A DNA stretch of 46,988 nt, from assembly GCA_947311315.1 (NCBI GenBank), contig CAMZKN010000002.1:1-46988 (forward strand), written 5' to 3'. Under the pieces are notes generated by a model. The model was not told the origin of the DNA. It saw only the letters and a program-made list of their open reading frames with translations, and did not search any database. Positions within the stretch are counted from its first letter, which is position 1. Each line of letters opens with the position of its first letter. The translations under genes and the position numbers were made by a program. Of the stretch, positions 5,777-15,218 are shown one piece after another. The stretch is from an uncultured Desulfobulbaceae bacterium. Lineage in GTDB: Bacteria > Desulfobacterota > Desulfobulbia > Desulfobulbales > Desulfocapsaceae.

Positions 5777-7393
5777 TCAGATAAAAGCAGAGGCACGACT
5801 GGCTAAGAGATTGTCCAGCCAGTTCGGATCCATCTCGGGTACCGATGCTAACAGTTTATCTGTATATTCATGGTGTGGTGGAGAAAGCACTTCTGCTTTT
5901 TCCCCTTGTTCCACGATCCTTCCTTTCAGCATAATGACAATTTTATCTGCAATTGCTTTTACCGTTGCAAGGTCATGGGTGATAAACAGGTAGGAGACAT
6001 TGGTTTTATTCTGTAAATCCTGCAGCAGGTCAAGTAATCCTTCGGCTACAAGTTGATCCAGAGCAGAAGTAACCTCGTCGCATATAATCAGCTCTGGTTC
6101 TGCTGCCAGTGCTCTGGCAATGCAGATTCGCTGCTTTTCTCCACCTGAAAGTTCTGTTGTCATCCTGTTAATGTAGCTGTCAGGGTCAAGTTCAATTTTT
6201 TCTAACAGTTCCCTTATTTTTTCATCTTTCTCTCTGCCTTTTATGCCAAAGTAGAACTCAATCGGCCTGCCGATGACCTTTCTGACGGTTTGTCTGGGGT
6301 TTAGAGCAGTGTCAGGCATCTGGTAAATCATCTGCATTCTTCTTAAATCTTCTTTTTCCCTCTTACGCAGTTGTAAAGGGAGTTCTTTTCCCAGAAACGT
6401 AACTGAGCCCCGGGTTGCAGGAAGAAGGCCGGTAATTACTCTGGCAAGTGTACTTTTGCCGCTACCGGATTCTCCCACAAGTGCAACCGTTTGTCCTTTA
6501 CTGACTACAAGGTCAATATCATCAAGGACATTCTCCTGCCCGGTATATGTTGCAGAAACCTTTTTAATATTAAGGATTATCCCCATTTCATCAGAATTAT
6601 TTTTTTCCTGGCGTGTGCTTCTGACGTTGAGCAATTCGCGGGTATATTTTTCTTTTGGGTTTTCGAGCAGTTCACAGGTTTCACCCTCCTCAACAAGTCG
6701 ACCGTTTCTGAGAACCATGATTCTATGGGCTACCTGGGCTACCACCGCAAGATCATGGGTGATATAGAGGGCGGCTTTGTTCATTTTTTTTGTGATTTCT
6801 TTTACTGCAGCTAAAACTTCTATCTGAGTAGTGACATCAAGAGCGGTTGTTGGTTCGTCAAAGACTATAATGTCAGGTTTGCAGGACATGGCCATGGCCA
6901 CCATGGATCGTTGGAGCTGTCCCCCTGAAAGTTCGTGGGGGTATCGATATCCTATTTTTTCAGGAGTGGGTAAAAACAGACGTCTGTAGAGTTCAATCGC
7001 CTCTTCTTCGGCCTCTTCATAGCCCATCAATCCGTGATGTACCGGTGCTTCGGCATACTGTTTTATTACTTTATGTGAAGGGTTGAAAGAAGCTGCTGCA
7101 CTCTGGGCAACATAGGCAATCTTTGAACCTCTGATGGCCTTTAACTCGGCAGCAGAAGCATCTTTTATTTCTGTTCCATCAAGGTTTATAGATCCCGAGG
7201 CAAGTCGACACCCCTGACGGGTAAAGCCCATGGCAGCAAGGCCAATAGTGGACTTACCGGCACCTGATTCACCAATAAGACCAAGAACCTCGCCTCTTTT
7301 CAGGTGAAGGTTGATGTTGCGAACAATGGGTTGCCATTGTTCATCATAATAGGCTTCAATATAGAGATTTTTTATTTCAAGCAAATTCTTCAT
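5777..7393 (-). CDS. fused double ATPase of a peptide/nickel-type ABC importer (DppD-DppF type)
   Basis: A 538-residue cytoplasmic protein with two complete ABC domains in one chain. Domain 1 has Walker A GESGAGKST (about 42-50), signature LSGGQLQRS and Walker B IIVFDEPTTALD. Domain 2 has Walker A GESGSGKST (about 305-313), signature LSGGEKQR and Walker B IICDEVTSALD, where V replaces the usual proline. Fusion of the two ATPases is known in YejF/GsiA-type importers. It lies between the permease and binding-protein genes, 38 nt before the binding-protein start, and powers uptake. No strong ribosome site is visible ahead of the ATG. Confidence 0.9.
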   Translation of the reverse strand: MKNLLEIKNLYIEAYYDEQWQPIVRNINLHLKRGEVLGLIGESGAGKSTIGLAAMGFTRQGCRLASGSINLDGTEIKDASAAELKAIRGSKIAYVAQSAAASFNPSHKVIKQYAEAPVHHGLMGYEEAEEEAIELYRRLFLPTPEKIGYRYPHELSGGQLQRSMVAMAMSCKPDIIVFDEPTTALDVTTQIEVLAAVKEITKKMNKAALYITHDLAVVAQVAHRIMVLRNGRLVEEGETCELLENPKEKYTRELLNVRSTRQEKNNSDEMGIILNIKKVSATYTGQENVLDDIDLVVSKGQTVALVGESGSGKSTLARVITGLLPATRGSVTFLGKELPLQLRKREKEDLRRMQMIYQMPDTALNPRQTVRKVIGRPIEFYFGIKGREKDEKIRELLEKIELDPDSYINRMTTELSGGEKQRICIARALAAEPELIICDEVTSALDQLVAEGLLDLLQDLQNKTNVSYLFITHDLATVKAIADKIVIMLKGRIVEQGEKAEVLSPPHHEYTDKLLASVPEMDPNWLDNLLASRASAFI

Positions 7394-7444
7394 ATAATAA
7401 TTAACTATCTGTATTTGTGTATTAGTTTTTGACTTAACTGATCA

Positions 7445-8263
7445 TTATTCATGCAGGCCACTCGATAAATGTAAAAACCAGTCAACAATGAGATTAACTC
7501 CCACAGTTAACAGAGCAATAGCGCCTGCAGGGATTAAAGGAGTATATATACCAAAGGTAATTGCACCTGCATTTTCTCTGACCATCCCTCCCCAGTCAGC
7601 TAGAGGCGGTTGCAGACCCAGGCCAAGAAAACTTAAAGAGGCGATGAAGAGAAATACAAAACAGAACCGTAGTCCGAATTCAGCCATGAGCGGAGGCATG
7701 GCATTGGGCAGAATTTCATGGCGCATAAGCCACCAGAGGCCTTCTCCTCTCAAGCGTGCTGCCTCGACAAATTCCATAACTTCGATATCCATGGCGACAG
7801 CTCTTGAGAGGCGGTAAACTCTGGTGGAGTCGAGAATGGCTATGGTGAAAATGAGGGTGGGAACGGAGGATCCCATTACGGATAAAATCATTAAGGCAAA
7901 AATAAGTGTTGGAAACGCCATAATGATATCGATGATTCGACTTAAGATATTGTCCGTCCAGCTGCCTTTGACTGCTGCAATAAAACCGAGGGTTGATCCA
8001 ACTAAAAAGGAAAGAAAAGTGGTGATAAAAGCGAGGATGATCGTATTTCTTGCACCAAACATCATTCGTGTAAAAAGATCCCGACCTATATGGTCTGTTC
8101 CCAGATAAAATTTACCGGAAAAAACTTCCCATACATCTCCGACTATACTGGTTTCTTCGTAGGGTGCAATTATAGGAGCAAAGATTGCCGCAAAAATATT
8201 CAAAAAAACAATGGCAATGCCGATTTTGGCGGATAGCGGTGCCTGACGTAATAATCTCAACAA
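7445..8263 (-). CDS. ABC importer permease, DppC/OppC type
   Basis: A 272-residue inner-membrane permease with about six hydrophobic segments. The cytoplasmic coupling loop is EFVEAARLRGEGLWWLMRHEILPNAMPPL, the EAA motif that docks on the ATPase. Family features also include GTDHIGRDLFTRMMFGAR near residue 55 and the terminal SFLGLGLQPPLADWG. The start is a TTG at 8263 with AGGAA 7-9 nt upstream; no in-frame ATG or GTG fits better. The gene begins 13 nt after the preceding permease stop, so the two are cotranscribed. Confidence 0.88.
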   Translation of the reverse strand: MLRLLRQAPLSAKIGIAIVFLNIFAAIFAPIIAPYEETSIVGDVWEVFSGKFYLGTDHIGRDLFTRMMFGARNTIILAFITTFLSFLVGSTLGFIAAVKGSWTDNILSRIIDIIMAFPTLIFALMILSVMGSSVPTLIFTIAILDSTRVYRLSRAVAMDIEVMEFVEAARLRGEGLWWLMRHEILPNAMPPLMAEFGLRFCFVFLFIASLSFLGLGLQPPLADWGGMVRENAGAITFGIYTPLIPAGAIALLTVGVNLIVDWFLHLSSGLHE

Positions 8264-8276
8264 AACACGATTCCTG

Positions 8277-9236
8277 TCATATTTCAGATTGTCTTAATTT
8301 AGGGTTGGAAAGCATGGATAGTACGTCAGCGGCCAGATTGAGAAAGATAAAAATAAACGAAAAAATCAATCCGGATGCCTGAACAACAGGGAGATCTCGC
8401 TTGGCAACGGAATCAACAAGGAGTTGTCCCAGCCCAGGGTAGACAAATACAACTTCTACAATGACAACACCGACGATAAGATACGCAATATTGACGGCAA
8501 TTACATTTATGACAGGGGACAGGGAATTTGGAAACGCATGATGGACTATGATTCTCAGCCTGTTTATCCCTTTTATTTCTGCCATTTCTATATAAGCACT
8601 CGCCAGCACATTGATGATAGCAGCCCTTGTCTGCCGCATCATGTGTGCAGTAACCACACAGGTCAGTGTTAACGAGGGGAGCAGGATTGCGTATATTTTC
8701 GCGCCAAAACTCATGTGTTTTTCAATGACTGCAAGGCTTGGAAAGATACCGAGTTGAACGGAAAAAATAGCGATTAGAATATAGGCTATAAAAAATTCAG
8801 GGAAAGAGATAAATGAAAGAGTGGTTATTGAAATAAATTTGTCAAAAAGACTGTTTCGATACAGTGCAGCAAGCATTCCAAGGCAAATAGCCAATGGTAT
8901 AGCAATTAAGGACGTTGTAAAGGCCAGAAAAAGAGTGTTGCTAAGCCTCCAGCCGATGAGTTCAAAAACAGGCCTGCCGTTGGCCAGAGAATTACCAAAG
9001 TCGCCATGGACAAAACCCTTGAGCCACGCAACGTATCTGGTATGCGGGGGCAGATCGAGTTTGAGTTCTTTTCGAAAAGCTTCTACGGTTTCAGGAGTTG
9101 CTGATTGTCCTAAAACAGTTTCAGCCACATCACCAGGCAGGAGTTCCACGCCAATAAATATAATAACCGAGACAATAAAAAGAGTAAGCAGGCTCGCAAT
9201 GGAACGTTTGGATATAAGAATTAAAACATTTTTCAT
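8277..9236 (-). CDS. ABC importer permease, DppB/OppB type
   Basis: A 319-residue inner-membrane permease, first gene of the four-gene operon. It opens with a hydrophobic segment (SIASLLTLFIVSVIIFIGVELLPGDVAE), contains the family LGQSATPETVEAFRKELKLDLPPHTRYVAWL periplasmic block, and has the EAA loop SAYIEMAEIKGINRLRIIVHHAFPNSLSPVINV around residues 215-250. Paired with the DppC-type permease. A strong promoter lies 45-75 bp upstream and a MarR-type regulator is transcribed divergently. Confidence 0.88.
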   Translation of the reverse strand: MKNVLILISKRSIASLLTLFIVSVIIFIGVELLPGDVAETVLGQSATPETVEAFRKELKLDLPPHTRYVAWLKGFVHGDFGNSLANGRPVFELIGWRLSNTLFLAFTTSLIAIPLAICLGMLAALYRNSLFDKFISITTLSFISFPEFFIAYILIAIFSVQLGIFPSLAVIEKHMSFGAKIYAILLPSLTLTCVVTAHMMRQTRAAIINVLASAYIEMAEIKGINRLRIIVHHAFPNSLSPVINVIAVNIAYLIVGVVIVEVVFVYPGLGQLLVDSVAKRDLPVVQASGLIFSFIFIFLNLAADVLSMLSNPKLRQSEI

Positions 9237-9280
9237 AAAGATGGTGTATGTCTGAAAATTAAGTGGATTCGCAACCGTAA

Positions 9281-9309
9281 AATATATCGTATACTAACCA
9301 TTTTGTCAA
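9281..9309 (-). promoter_or_regulatory. promoter of the ABC importer operon
   Basis: Read on the minus strand: TTGACA (9309-9304), a 17-bp spacer, TATATT (9286-9281). It is the best sigma-70 match in the intergenic region and faces the permease gene. The spacer is AT-rich with short dyads (TATAC/GTATA) that could bind the neighbouring MarR protein; this is inference. Confidence 0.7.
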
Positions 9310-9440
9310 TTGTAGTTTTGTCCCTTATGGTCTATTTATATTGAAATGTTGCGCGTTAAGTTTTATATTTTGATTGGAAAAATACATTGAGTACTATGCT
9401 TATAATGATGATCTGGGGAATTTAAGAGTTAGCAATTCTG

Positions 9441-9956
9441 ATGATAAAATGGGGGGATATGGCGGATAATACGAGTAATGAAAGAAGCAGGGCATTTTTA
9501 ATAGCCCTGAGAAAGATCATCCAGGCGATCGACCAACATTCAATCAGCTTGAAAAAGAAATTTGGTTTAACCGGACCTCAATTGATCATATTGCAATCAT
9601 TGCTTGCTCATGGTCAGCTTTCGGTGACTCAGCTTTCCAAAAATGTCAGTTTAAGTCAGGCAACCGTGACCGGCATAACAAAACGCCTTGAAACAAAAGA
9701 GTATATTACCAGAGAAAAAAGCAAAGATGATAAACGGAAAACCAATATAGCTCTTACAGAGAAGGGAAGAGTTATCTTGAAAGATGTGCCACCACTTCTT
9801 CAGGAACAGTTTACCGATAGATTCTCCAGGTTGGAGAGCTGGGAGCAGCTCATGATCGGAAGTGCATTTGAACGCGTTGTCGCCATGATGTCAGCTGAAG
9901 AAATTGATGCCTCGCCAATGATGCTAATTGGCTCGGTAGGGCCAAAAGAGCAGTAA
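9441..9956 (+). CDS. MarR-family transcriptional regulator
   Basis: A 171-residue winged-helix dimeric regulator. The recognition region is LSVTQLSKNVSLSQATVTGITKRLETKEYITREKSKDDKRKTNIALTEKG, about residues 65-115: helix-turn-helix, then the wing with the conserved D-KR. An alternative start is ATG 9459 (MADNTSNER), preceded by a G-run only 2 nt away. It is divergent from the ABC importer operon, so control of that operon is the obvious hypothesis. Upstream, TATAAT at 9401-9406 is a candidate -10 with a poor -35. The inducing ligand is unknown. Confidence 0.87.
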   Translation: MIKWGDMADNTSNERSRAFLIALRKIIQAIDQHSISLKKKFGLTGPQLIILQSLLAHGQLSVTQLSKNVSLSQATVTGITKRLETKEYITREKSKDDKRKTNIALTEKGRVILKDVPPLLQEQFTDRFSRLESWEQLMIGSAFERVVAMMSAEEIDASPMMLIGSVGPKEQ

Positions 9957-9987
9957 ACAATGCAGTTTGGTAGTATTTCTATGTTGT

Positions 9988-10180
9988 TTATGACATCAGG
10001 CAATCGTAATCATTACGAAGATAGTTTAGCATCTCTTTTGATTCTTTATGGCGGAGTCTAATTTTTTCCCAGGCAGGTTCTCTTGTGAGTTTTTGCATAA
10101 ATCAACTATAAATCGTTCGTATTTTTCAGGCAGATAAACCGTATGATTTACATCGTTTTTAACAGCAAAAATGACACCAA
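9988..10180 (-). pseudogene. degraded small coding sequence of unknown family
   Basis: Inside the 440-bp gap between the MarR and Usp genes, the minus strand carries protein-like text split over two frames. From about 10180 one frame reads VIFAVKNDVNHTVYLPEKYERFIVDL; another frame, opening with ATG 10098, reads MQKLTREPAWEKIRLRHKES and on to TAA 9990-9988 (36 codons). Joining them needs one frameshift near 10095. The short ORF alone could be a real small gene. No family is recognised. The rest of the gap (to 10262) holds nothing that I can name. Confidence 0.35.
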
Positions 10181-10262
10181 TACTATGCTGTAGTGATTAC
10201 TTATTTTTGAACAAAATAATATTACTCTATTTTTCCATGTATTGAAAAAATGTAATGTAGAT

Positions 10263-10300
10263 TTGCTTATCACTCTGTAATTTTGTTATAATTTTATAAC
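10263..10300 (+). promoter_or_regulatory. usp promoter overlapped by an inverted repeat
   Basis: TTGCTT (10263-10268) and TATAAT (10287-10292) are 18 bp apart. The -10 lies inside the near-perfect dyad GTTATAATTTTATAAC (10285-10300; 7-bp arms, 2-bp centre). A protein binding the dyad would block the promoter. A leader of about 95 nt follows before the start codon. Confidence 0.5.
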
Positions 10301-10396
10301 AGTCAGGTGTAGAAGTTATTGCCGAAAAGGATAATCCGGGTTGTTATGCAAACCCTTTCAAGAGAGTTCTTATTACCCTGATGGAGGACGAGCGCT

Positions 10397-10819
10397 ATGG
10401 ATACAAAGAAAATTCTTGTTGCGGTTGATGGATCTGAACACTCAAACAAAATACTGGAAAAAGCTGTTGAATACGCCACATTACTGAAAGCGGGGGTCTT
10501 GTTGGTCTATTGTCATCGGAAGTTTCCGGCCATTCTTGGACAACCATACAGAGACCATGAAATCTCCCACACTATCAGTGAGGCGGAAAAACTTATCAAG
10601 CCGTTTCGTGAGTATCTGGATGGGCATAATATTTACGTCGAAGAGCGGCTCATGGAAGAACCTGCCGGCCGCGTTATACCGGAGGTTGCGCGGATTGAAG
10701 CATGCGAACTCATAATCATGGGTTCCCGCGGTTTGACAAATATTGCCAGCCTGATTATTGGCAGTGTCACCAATAGGGTATTACAAACATCTCCCTGCTC
10801 GGTTCTGGTTGTTCGGTGA
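10397..10819 (+). CDS. UspA-type universal stress protein, ATP-binding class
   Basis: A 140-residue single-domain Usp protein. It starts KKILVAVDGSEHS (the Asp near residue 10 contacts adenine) and has the complete ATP motif G-x2-G-x9-G-S in GSRGLTNIASLIIGSVTNRVL, about residues 113-133, ending in the usual SPCSVLVVR strand. It is therefore expected to bind ATP, as the MJ0577-like group does, and to act in stress or energy-limitation physiology. Ribosome site GGAGG precedes the ATG by 9 nt. Monocistronic, convergent with dxs. Confidence 0.9.
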   Translation: MDTKKILVAVDGSEHSNKILEKAVEYATLLKAGVLLVYCHRKFPAILGQPYRDHEISHTISEAEKLIKPFREYLDGHNIYVEERLMEEPAGRVIPEVARIEACELIIMGSRGLTNIASLIIGSVTNRVLQTSPCSVLVVR

Positions 10820-10922
10820 TGCTGTTAAAGATGGATTCACGTTAACTTATCGTTTAGTTCACCTGAACAGGTCGTACATCTGGCAATCGAATAAAACATC
10901 TTTTGGGTAAACCGAAAAAAGA

Positions 10923-12830
10923 TCATTCTTCCCGTTCCATCAGTTTGGTTGCTGCTCTGATAATTGAAGGCGTGTCTATGCGACTGTTTTCCCATAATTT
11001 TTTTTGTGGCCCATGCTCTACGAAAGTGTCAGGATGGCCAAGCATGCAGGTCTGTACGGAGTAGAGGCCACGCTTGCTCATGAGTTCGAGTATGGAACTG
11101 CCAAAACCACTCAGGCGGCTGTTATCCTCGACCGTAATAATTTTTCCGGTATGTTGTGCCCATTTGCATATCAGCTCTTCATCCAGGGGTTTGATAAAAC
11201 GTGGATTTATAACCGCAGCATGAATTCCGACTTTTTTTAATTCTTTAGCGGCTTCAAGTGCGGGATATACTCTGTTTCCTATAGGTAGAAGGAGAATATC
11301 ATCTCCAGAAAGAAGGAGTTCTCCCTTTCCTATAGTAAGTTTCTTTAACTCTGTCGCCAGTGGTACACCATGACCGCTTCCTCTCGGGTAGCGTAAAGCT
11401 GAAGGGCCGTCAAGGTAGACTGAGGTATAGATCATGTGTTGCAGTTCCAGTTCATCCTTTGGCGCCATAATGACAAGATTTGGAATAAAGCGCAGGAATG
11501 AATAATCAAAGACTCCATGGTGGGTGGGGCCGTCGTCTCCAACAACACCGCCACGGTCAATGGCCAGTGTTACGGGGAGATTGGGTATGCAGATATCGTG
11601 GATTATCTGATCGAGTGCCCTTTGAAAAAAAGTGGAATAGATTGCAACCACAGGTCGCATGCCTTCTGCAGCAAGGCCTGCTGCAAAAGTTACAGCATGT
11701 TGTTCGGCTATGCCGACATCAAAAAATCGATCAGGGAATTTTTCAGAAAATTCCTTTAAGCCGGTTCCTGAGACCATAGCCGCAGAAATAGCTACAATTC
11801 TTTTATCTTTTACCGCCATGTCTATAATGGTGTCGCCAAATACTTTGGTGTAGGAAACGGTTCCATTTGAGCCATGTGGTTTACCACTGACAATATCAAA
11901 GGGGCCGATACCGTGAAAAATATCCGGATTCTCCTCGGCGGGCTCATACCCTTTCCCTTTTTTGGTCAAAACGTGGATAAGTACGGGGCCTGTTGAGTTG
12001 TCCCGCACTGTTTCAAGAGTCTCGAGAAGGTCATCAAGGTTGTGGCCATCGATTGGACCAATATAATCAAATTTAAAGGCTTCAAAAAGCATTCCAGGGG
12101 TAAAGAAACTTTTAAAGCTCTCTTCACTTTTTCTCAGAATGTTGAGAATATTTTCGCCGACATCAGAGATTTGCAGCTTTTCAACAAGATGGGCCTTAAC
12201 CCGGCTCATGGTCTTGCCCGTAAGTTTGCGACTGAGGAAGCTGGACACGGCCCCAACATTGGGGGAAATAGACATTTCATTATCGTTTAGGATAACGATA
12301 ATATCTTTGTCGAGATGTCCGGCGTGGTTCAACGCTTCAAATGCTAAACCTGCAGTCATTGATCCATCACCAATCACGGCAATGGATCTGTTTGATTCTT
12401 CTTTTAAAGATTTTGCAAGGGTCATTCCAAGAGCTGCTGAAATGGAAGTGGAACTGTGACCGGTTTCAAAGGCATCATAAGTGCTTTCCTTGAATTTAGG
12501 AAAGCCGCTCATACCCTTGTATTGTCGGAGGCTTGCAAACTGCTCTAATCTGCCGGTGAGGATCTTGTGCGTATAGGATTGATGGCCAACATCCCATATG
12601 AGCTTATCCTTTGGTGTATCGAAAACGTAATGCAGGGCAATGGTTAGTTCGACGACACCAAGGCTTGGTGCCAGGTGACCACCTGTCTGAGAGACAGTCT
12701 GTACAATGGTATCGCGAATTTCCTGGGCCAACTCTTCGAGCTCAGCAACAGAGAGGCCACGAATATCAGCAGGTTCATGTATCTGGTCGAGACGGACTAA
12801 TTGTTTCGGTATTGGTTGTGTTGTTAACAT
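10923..12830 (-). CDS. dxs: 1-deoxy-D-xylulose-5-phosphate synthase
   Basis: A 635-residue cytoplasmic enzyme that joins pyruvate and glyceraldehyde 3-phosphate to make DXP, the first step of the MEP isoprenoid pathway; it needs thiamine diphosphate and Mg. The TPP-binding motif [18 protein letters not shown]...[12 protein letters not shown] is near residues 150-195. The transketolase Pyr domain has [11 protein letters not shown] and [18 protein letters not shown] (about 370-430), and a C-terminal transketolase domain completes the protein. Full length. It follows ispA on the same strand after 176 bp that contain a 7-bp tandem repeat and a candidate promoter. Demand for thiamine diphosphate links it to the thiamine importer in this window only in a general way. 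Confidence 0.97.
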   Translation of the reverse strand: MLTTQPIPKQLVRLDQIHEPADIRGLSVAELEELAQEIRDTIVQTVSQTGGHLAPSLGVVELTIALHYVFDTPKDKLIWDVGHQSYTHKILTGRLEQFASLRQYKGMSGFPKFKESTYDAFETGHSSTSISAALGMTLAKSLKEESNRSIAVIGDGSMTAGLAFEALNHAGHLDKDIIVILNDNEMSISPNVGAVSSFLSRKLTGKTMSRVKAHLVEKLQISDVGENILNILRKSEESFKSFFTPGMLFEAFKFDYIGPIDGHNLDDLLETLETVRDNSTGPVLIHVLTKKGKGYEPAEENPDIFHGIGPFDIVSGKPHGSNGTVSYTKVFGDTIIDMAVKDKRIVAISAAMVSGTGLKEFSEKFPDRFFDVGIAEQHAVTFAAGLAAEGMRPVVAIYSTFFQRALDQIIHDICIPNLPVTLAIDRGGVVGDDGPTHHGVFDYSFLRFIPNLVIMAPKDELELQHMIYTSVYLDGPSALRYPRGSGHGVPLATELKKLTIGKGELLLSGDDILLLPIGNRVYPALEAAKELKKVGIHAAVINPRFIKPLDEELICKWAQHTGKIITVEDNSRLSGFGSSILELMSKRGLYSVQTCMLGHPDTFVEHGPQKKLWENSRIDTPSIIRAATKLMEREE

Positions 12831-12873
12831 AAGGCTATCTTTTTAGAATGTATTGTATACTCACCAGTGCTAC

Positions 12874-12907
12874 ATTGTAACCATCAACAAGCAACAAGCA
12901 ATAAGCA
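12874..12907 (-). promoter_or_regulatory. candidate dxs promoter built on a 7-bp tandem repeat
   Basis: Three tandem 7-bp units (12887-12907; plus strand ACAAGCA, ACAAGCA, ATAAGCA). On the minus strand they create TTGCTT hexamers every 7 bp; one of them (12901-12896) lies 16 bp from TACAAT (12879-12874). Loss or gain of a unit would change which hexamer is correctly spaced. The promoter reading is inference. Confidence 0.35.
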
Positions 12908-13006
12908 CATAGTTTTTCATTAATTGCTAACCTACTCTATACATGACTGTTTTCATAGTGGCGAGTAAGTACAGGTCGGGAAGGATATCACAGTTGGGAA
13001 AAATAA

Positions 13007-13903
13007 TCAGCTACTTCTGGAGTAAATATAATCGGCAATGTTTCTAAGGGGATCGGCTTTGTTGTCAAATTCGATTAGCGTATCTTTGGCACAGGAAATT
13101 GCCTGATGAGCTTTCTTTCTTGTTTCTTCAACGCCAAAAAAAGCGGGATATGTTGCTTTGCCCAGTTTCGCATCACTGCCTGCCGTTTTGCCGAGTTGCT
13201 CTGTTGTTGAGGTAACGTTAAGCAGGTCATCGACGATCTGAAAGGCAAGGCCAATATAATCACCGTAGTTGATCAGTTGGTTGATCTGATTCGTTGAGGC
13301 TTCAGATCCGACTGCACCTGCATGAATTGAAGCAGTGATAAGGGCCCCGGTTTTGTTTTTATGAATTGTTTGTAGTGTCTTAAAGGGGAATTCCTTGTTT
13401 TCACATGCAATATCGAGAGATTGTCCGCCGACCATACCAATTGGCCCGGCAGCTTTTGCAATAATCTGGATAATGCTCAGCCGTATCTTCGCTGTCAGAG
13501 TGCTGACGTTGCTTGCACTGAGCAGGTCAAAAGCCCAGGTGAGAAGACTGTCACCCGCAAGAATTGCCTCTGCCTCACCAAAAAGGGTATGGTTTGTTGG
13601 TTTTCCCCTGCGTAGTGCATCGTCATCCATCGCCGGAAGATCATCGTGGATCAACGAATAAGTATGAATGCATTCCAGCGCACAGGCGACAGGCATAAGA
13701 TTCGTCATTGTCTCGGCGGAATCGCTGACAGCTTCTGCGGCGGCCAGACAGAGGATGGGGCGAACACGTTTTCCTCCTGCAAATAGACTGTATCGCATTG
13801 CCTCGATATGATGTTCAAAAAACCCGCTTGCCTGCAACATCAGATTTTGAAGTGCTCTCTCAACCTCAGTACGTTTATTCTCCAGATAGGTCTCTATGTT
13901 CAC
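13007..13903 (-). CDS. ispA: short-chain polyprenyl diphosphate synthase (FPP/GGPP synthase)
   Basis: A 298-residue trans-prenyltransferase making farnesyl or geranylgeranyl diphosphate from DMAPP/IPP. The first aspartate-rich motif is intact ([12 protein letters not shown], about residue 85-96), as is GGKRVRP near the N-terminus. The second motif reads [10 protein letters not shown], with N at the fifth position where D is commoner; this variant occurs in functional relatives. The start is taken as GTG 13903 ([10 protein letters not shown]), with GAAGGA 7 nt upstream; the frame stays open to ATG 13963, but that lies deep inside xseB. It overlaps xseB by 29 bp, a typical xseB-ispA-dxs arrangement. 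Confidence 0.92.
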   Translation of the reverse strand: MNIETYLENKRTEVERALQNLMLQASGFFEHHIEAMRYSLFAGGKRVRPILCLAAAEAVSDSAETMTNLMPVACALECIHTYSLIHDDLPAMDDDALRRGKPTNHTLFGEAEAILAGDSLLTWAFDLLSASNVSTLTAKIRLSIIQIIAKAAGPIGMVGGQSLDIACENKEFPFKTLQTIHKNKTGALITASIHAGAVGSEASTNQINQLINYGDYIGLAFQIVDDLLNVTSTTEQLGKTAGSDAKLGKATYPAFFGVEETRKKAHQAISCAKDTLIEFDNKADPLRNIADYIYSRSS

Positions 13904-14126
13904 TGTCGGATCCTTCAAATGGAATTGCCTCAATTTTACCTTCTTTTTCAAGTAAAAGTTCAACCTTTGCTCGAGCTTCAGTCAATTGTTCATTGCAGTA
14001 TCCGGCCAATTTGATACCTTCATCAAATTTTTTCAGGCTGTTTTCAAGGCTGAGTTCTCCATCCTCGAGGTCCTCGGTTATTTTTTCGAGGCGGCCTAAA
14101 GCCGATTCAAATGTTTTTTTTGCCAT
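13875..14126 (-). CDS. xseB: exodeoxyribonuclease VII small subunit
   Basis: An 83-residue, strongly charged helical protein. The family core [48 protein letters not shown] (residues 5-52) is complete. It pairs with the large subunit XseA (not in this window) to degrade single-stranded DNA. It is the first gene of the xseB-ispA-dxs unit and overlaps the start of ispA. The 139-bp gap to the divergent xerC shows no clear promoter for it. Confidence 0.93.
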   Translation of the reverse strand: MAKKTFESALGRLEKITEDLEDGELSLENSLKKFDEGIKLAGYCNEQLTEARAKVELLLEKEGKIEAIPFEGSDSEHRDLSGE

Positions 14127-14265
14127 GTTCTTTGTATTGTTTGATATAAAAGGAAGTTGCTTTCATTAAAGTTTGGGGCTAGAAACAAGAGCCAGTTTAC
14201 CCTTGCTGGAGTATATTGGCAAGTGCGATTCGATGATCACGTCTGTTGAGCAGAGAGGCAATAAT

Positions 14266-15174
14266 ATGGAAAAAACTATTCAATCCTTTTCCCGTTGGCT
14301 GGCAATAGAAAAGGGGTATTCTGATAATACTGTCAGCGGATACAGGAGAGATCTTTTTGAGTTTGCCACCCACATTGGGGAAAAGACAGTTGTTAAATCG
14401 ATTACAGCTTCCCAGGTTCAGTCGTTTATCGCAAGCCTGCATGGTAAAAACAGTGGTGCAACGGTTGCGAGGAAATTATCGGCTTTAAGGACATTTTTTC
14501 GTTTTTTATTGAGACAGAAACGGATTAAAAAAGATCCGCTAGTTGGAATCGTCGGGCCAAAAACAGGGAATTACATACCCGTGTTTTTGACGGTGGACGA
14601 AGCCTTTGCTCTCATGGAAGAACCGGGAGAAAATGACAGTTATATGTTGAGAGATAAAGCAATTCTCGAGCTTCTTTATTCTACGGGAATGCGGGTCTCA
14701 GAGCTTGTATCACGAAATCTGCCCGACCTTGATTTCACAGAGGAAGTGCTTACGGTGAGGGGCAAAGGAGACAAGGAGCGTCTGGTACCCGTTGGCAGTC
14801 CAGCTCTCGAAGCCTTACACAGCTGGTTACCCCAGCGTATGCAACTCATTCAGATAAGGAGTGGCAGAGGAAAGACTGTTGAGAAAGATGCAATTTTTCT
14901 TAATGGAAGGGGCGGTCGTCTGTCTGTAAGAAGTGTGGAACGGATGGTAAAAGCGTATGGAGAGCGAGCAGGGATTATTCAAAGTGTCACTCCACATGCA
15001 CTACGTCACTCTTTTGCCACCCATCTTTTGGAGATGGGGGCCGATCTTCGATCAGTTCAGGAGCTTCTTGGTCATGCGAGTCTATCGACAACCCAGCGTT
15101 ACACCCATTTGACGCTGGATCATTTGACAGATGTGTATGACCGGGCGCATCCTTTATCAAGAAAAAAAATGTAG
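14266..15174 (+). CDS. xerC: tyrosine recombinase XerC/XerD
   Basis: A 302-residue site-specific recombinase that resolves chromosome dimers at dif. The N-terminal SAM-like domain (residues 1-85) is followed by the catalytic domain with the full set of residues: R in [10 protein letters not shown] in [11 protein letters not shown]-x-x-R in [15 protein letters not shown] in [11 protein letters not shown], and the nucleophile Y in RYTHLT near residue 280. The ATG at 14266 has AGAGG 7 nt upstream; in-frame starts at 14173 and 14233 are less likely. Placement ahead of hslVU is the common xerC-hslV-hslU arrangement, hence XerC rather than XerD; sequence alone does not settle it. Confidence 0.9.
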   Translation: MEKTIQSFSRWLAIEKGYSDNTVSGYRRDLFEFATHIGEKTVVKSITASQVQSFIASLHGKNSGATVARKLSALRTFFRFLLRQKRIKKDPLVGIVGPKTGNYIPVFLTVDEAFALMEEPGENDSYMLRDKAILELLYSTGMRVSELVSRNLPDLDFTEEVLTVRGKGDKERLVPVGSPALEALHSWLPQRMQLIQIRSGRGKTVEKDAIFLNGRGGRLSVRSVERMVKAYGERAGIIQSVTPHALRHSFATHLLEMGADLRSVQELLGHASLSTTQRYTHLTLDHLTDVYDRAHPLSRKKM

Positions 15175-15218
15175 TAATTTTAGTCTATTGTTTAATAAAT
15201 TTACTTTTGAGTGTGAAG

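Noticed and set aside
14173..14265. N-terminal extension of XerC from the upstream ATG
   Set aside because: The extension lacks family similarity and the ATG at 14266 has the better ribosome site and family-typical length.
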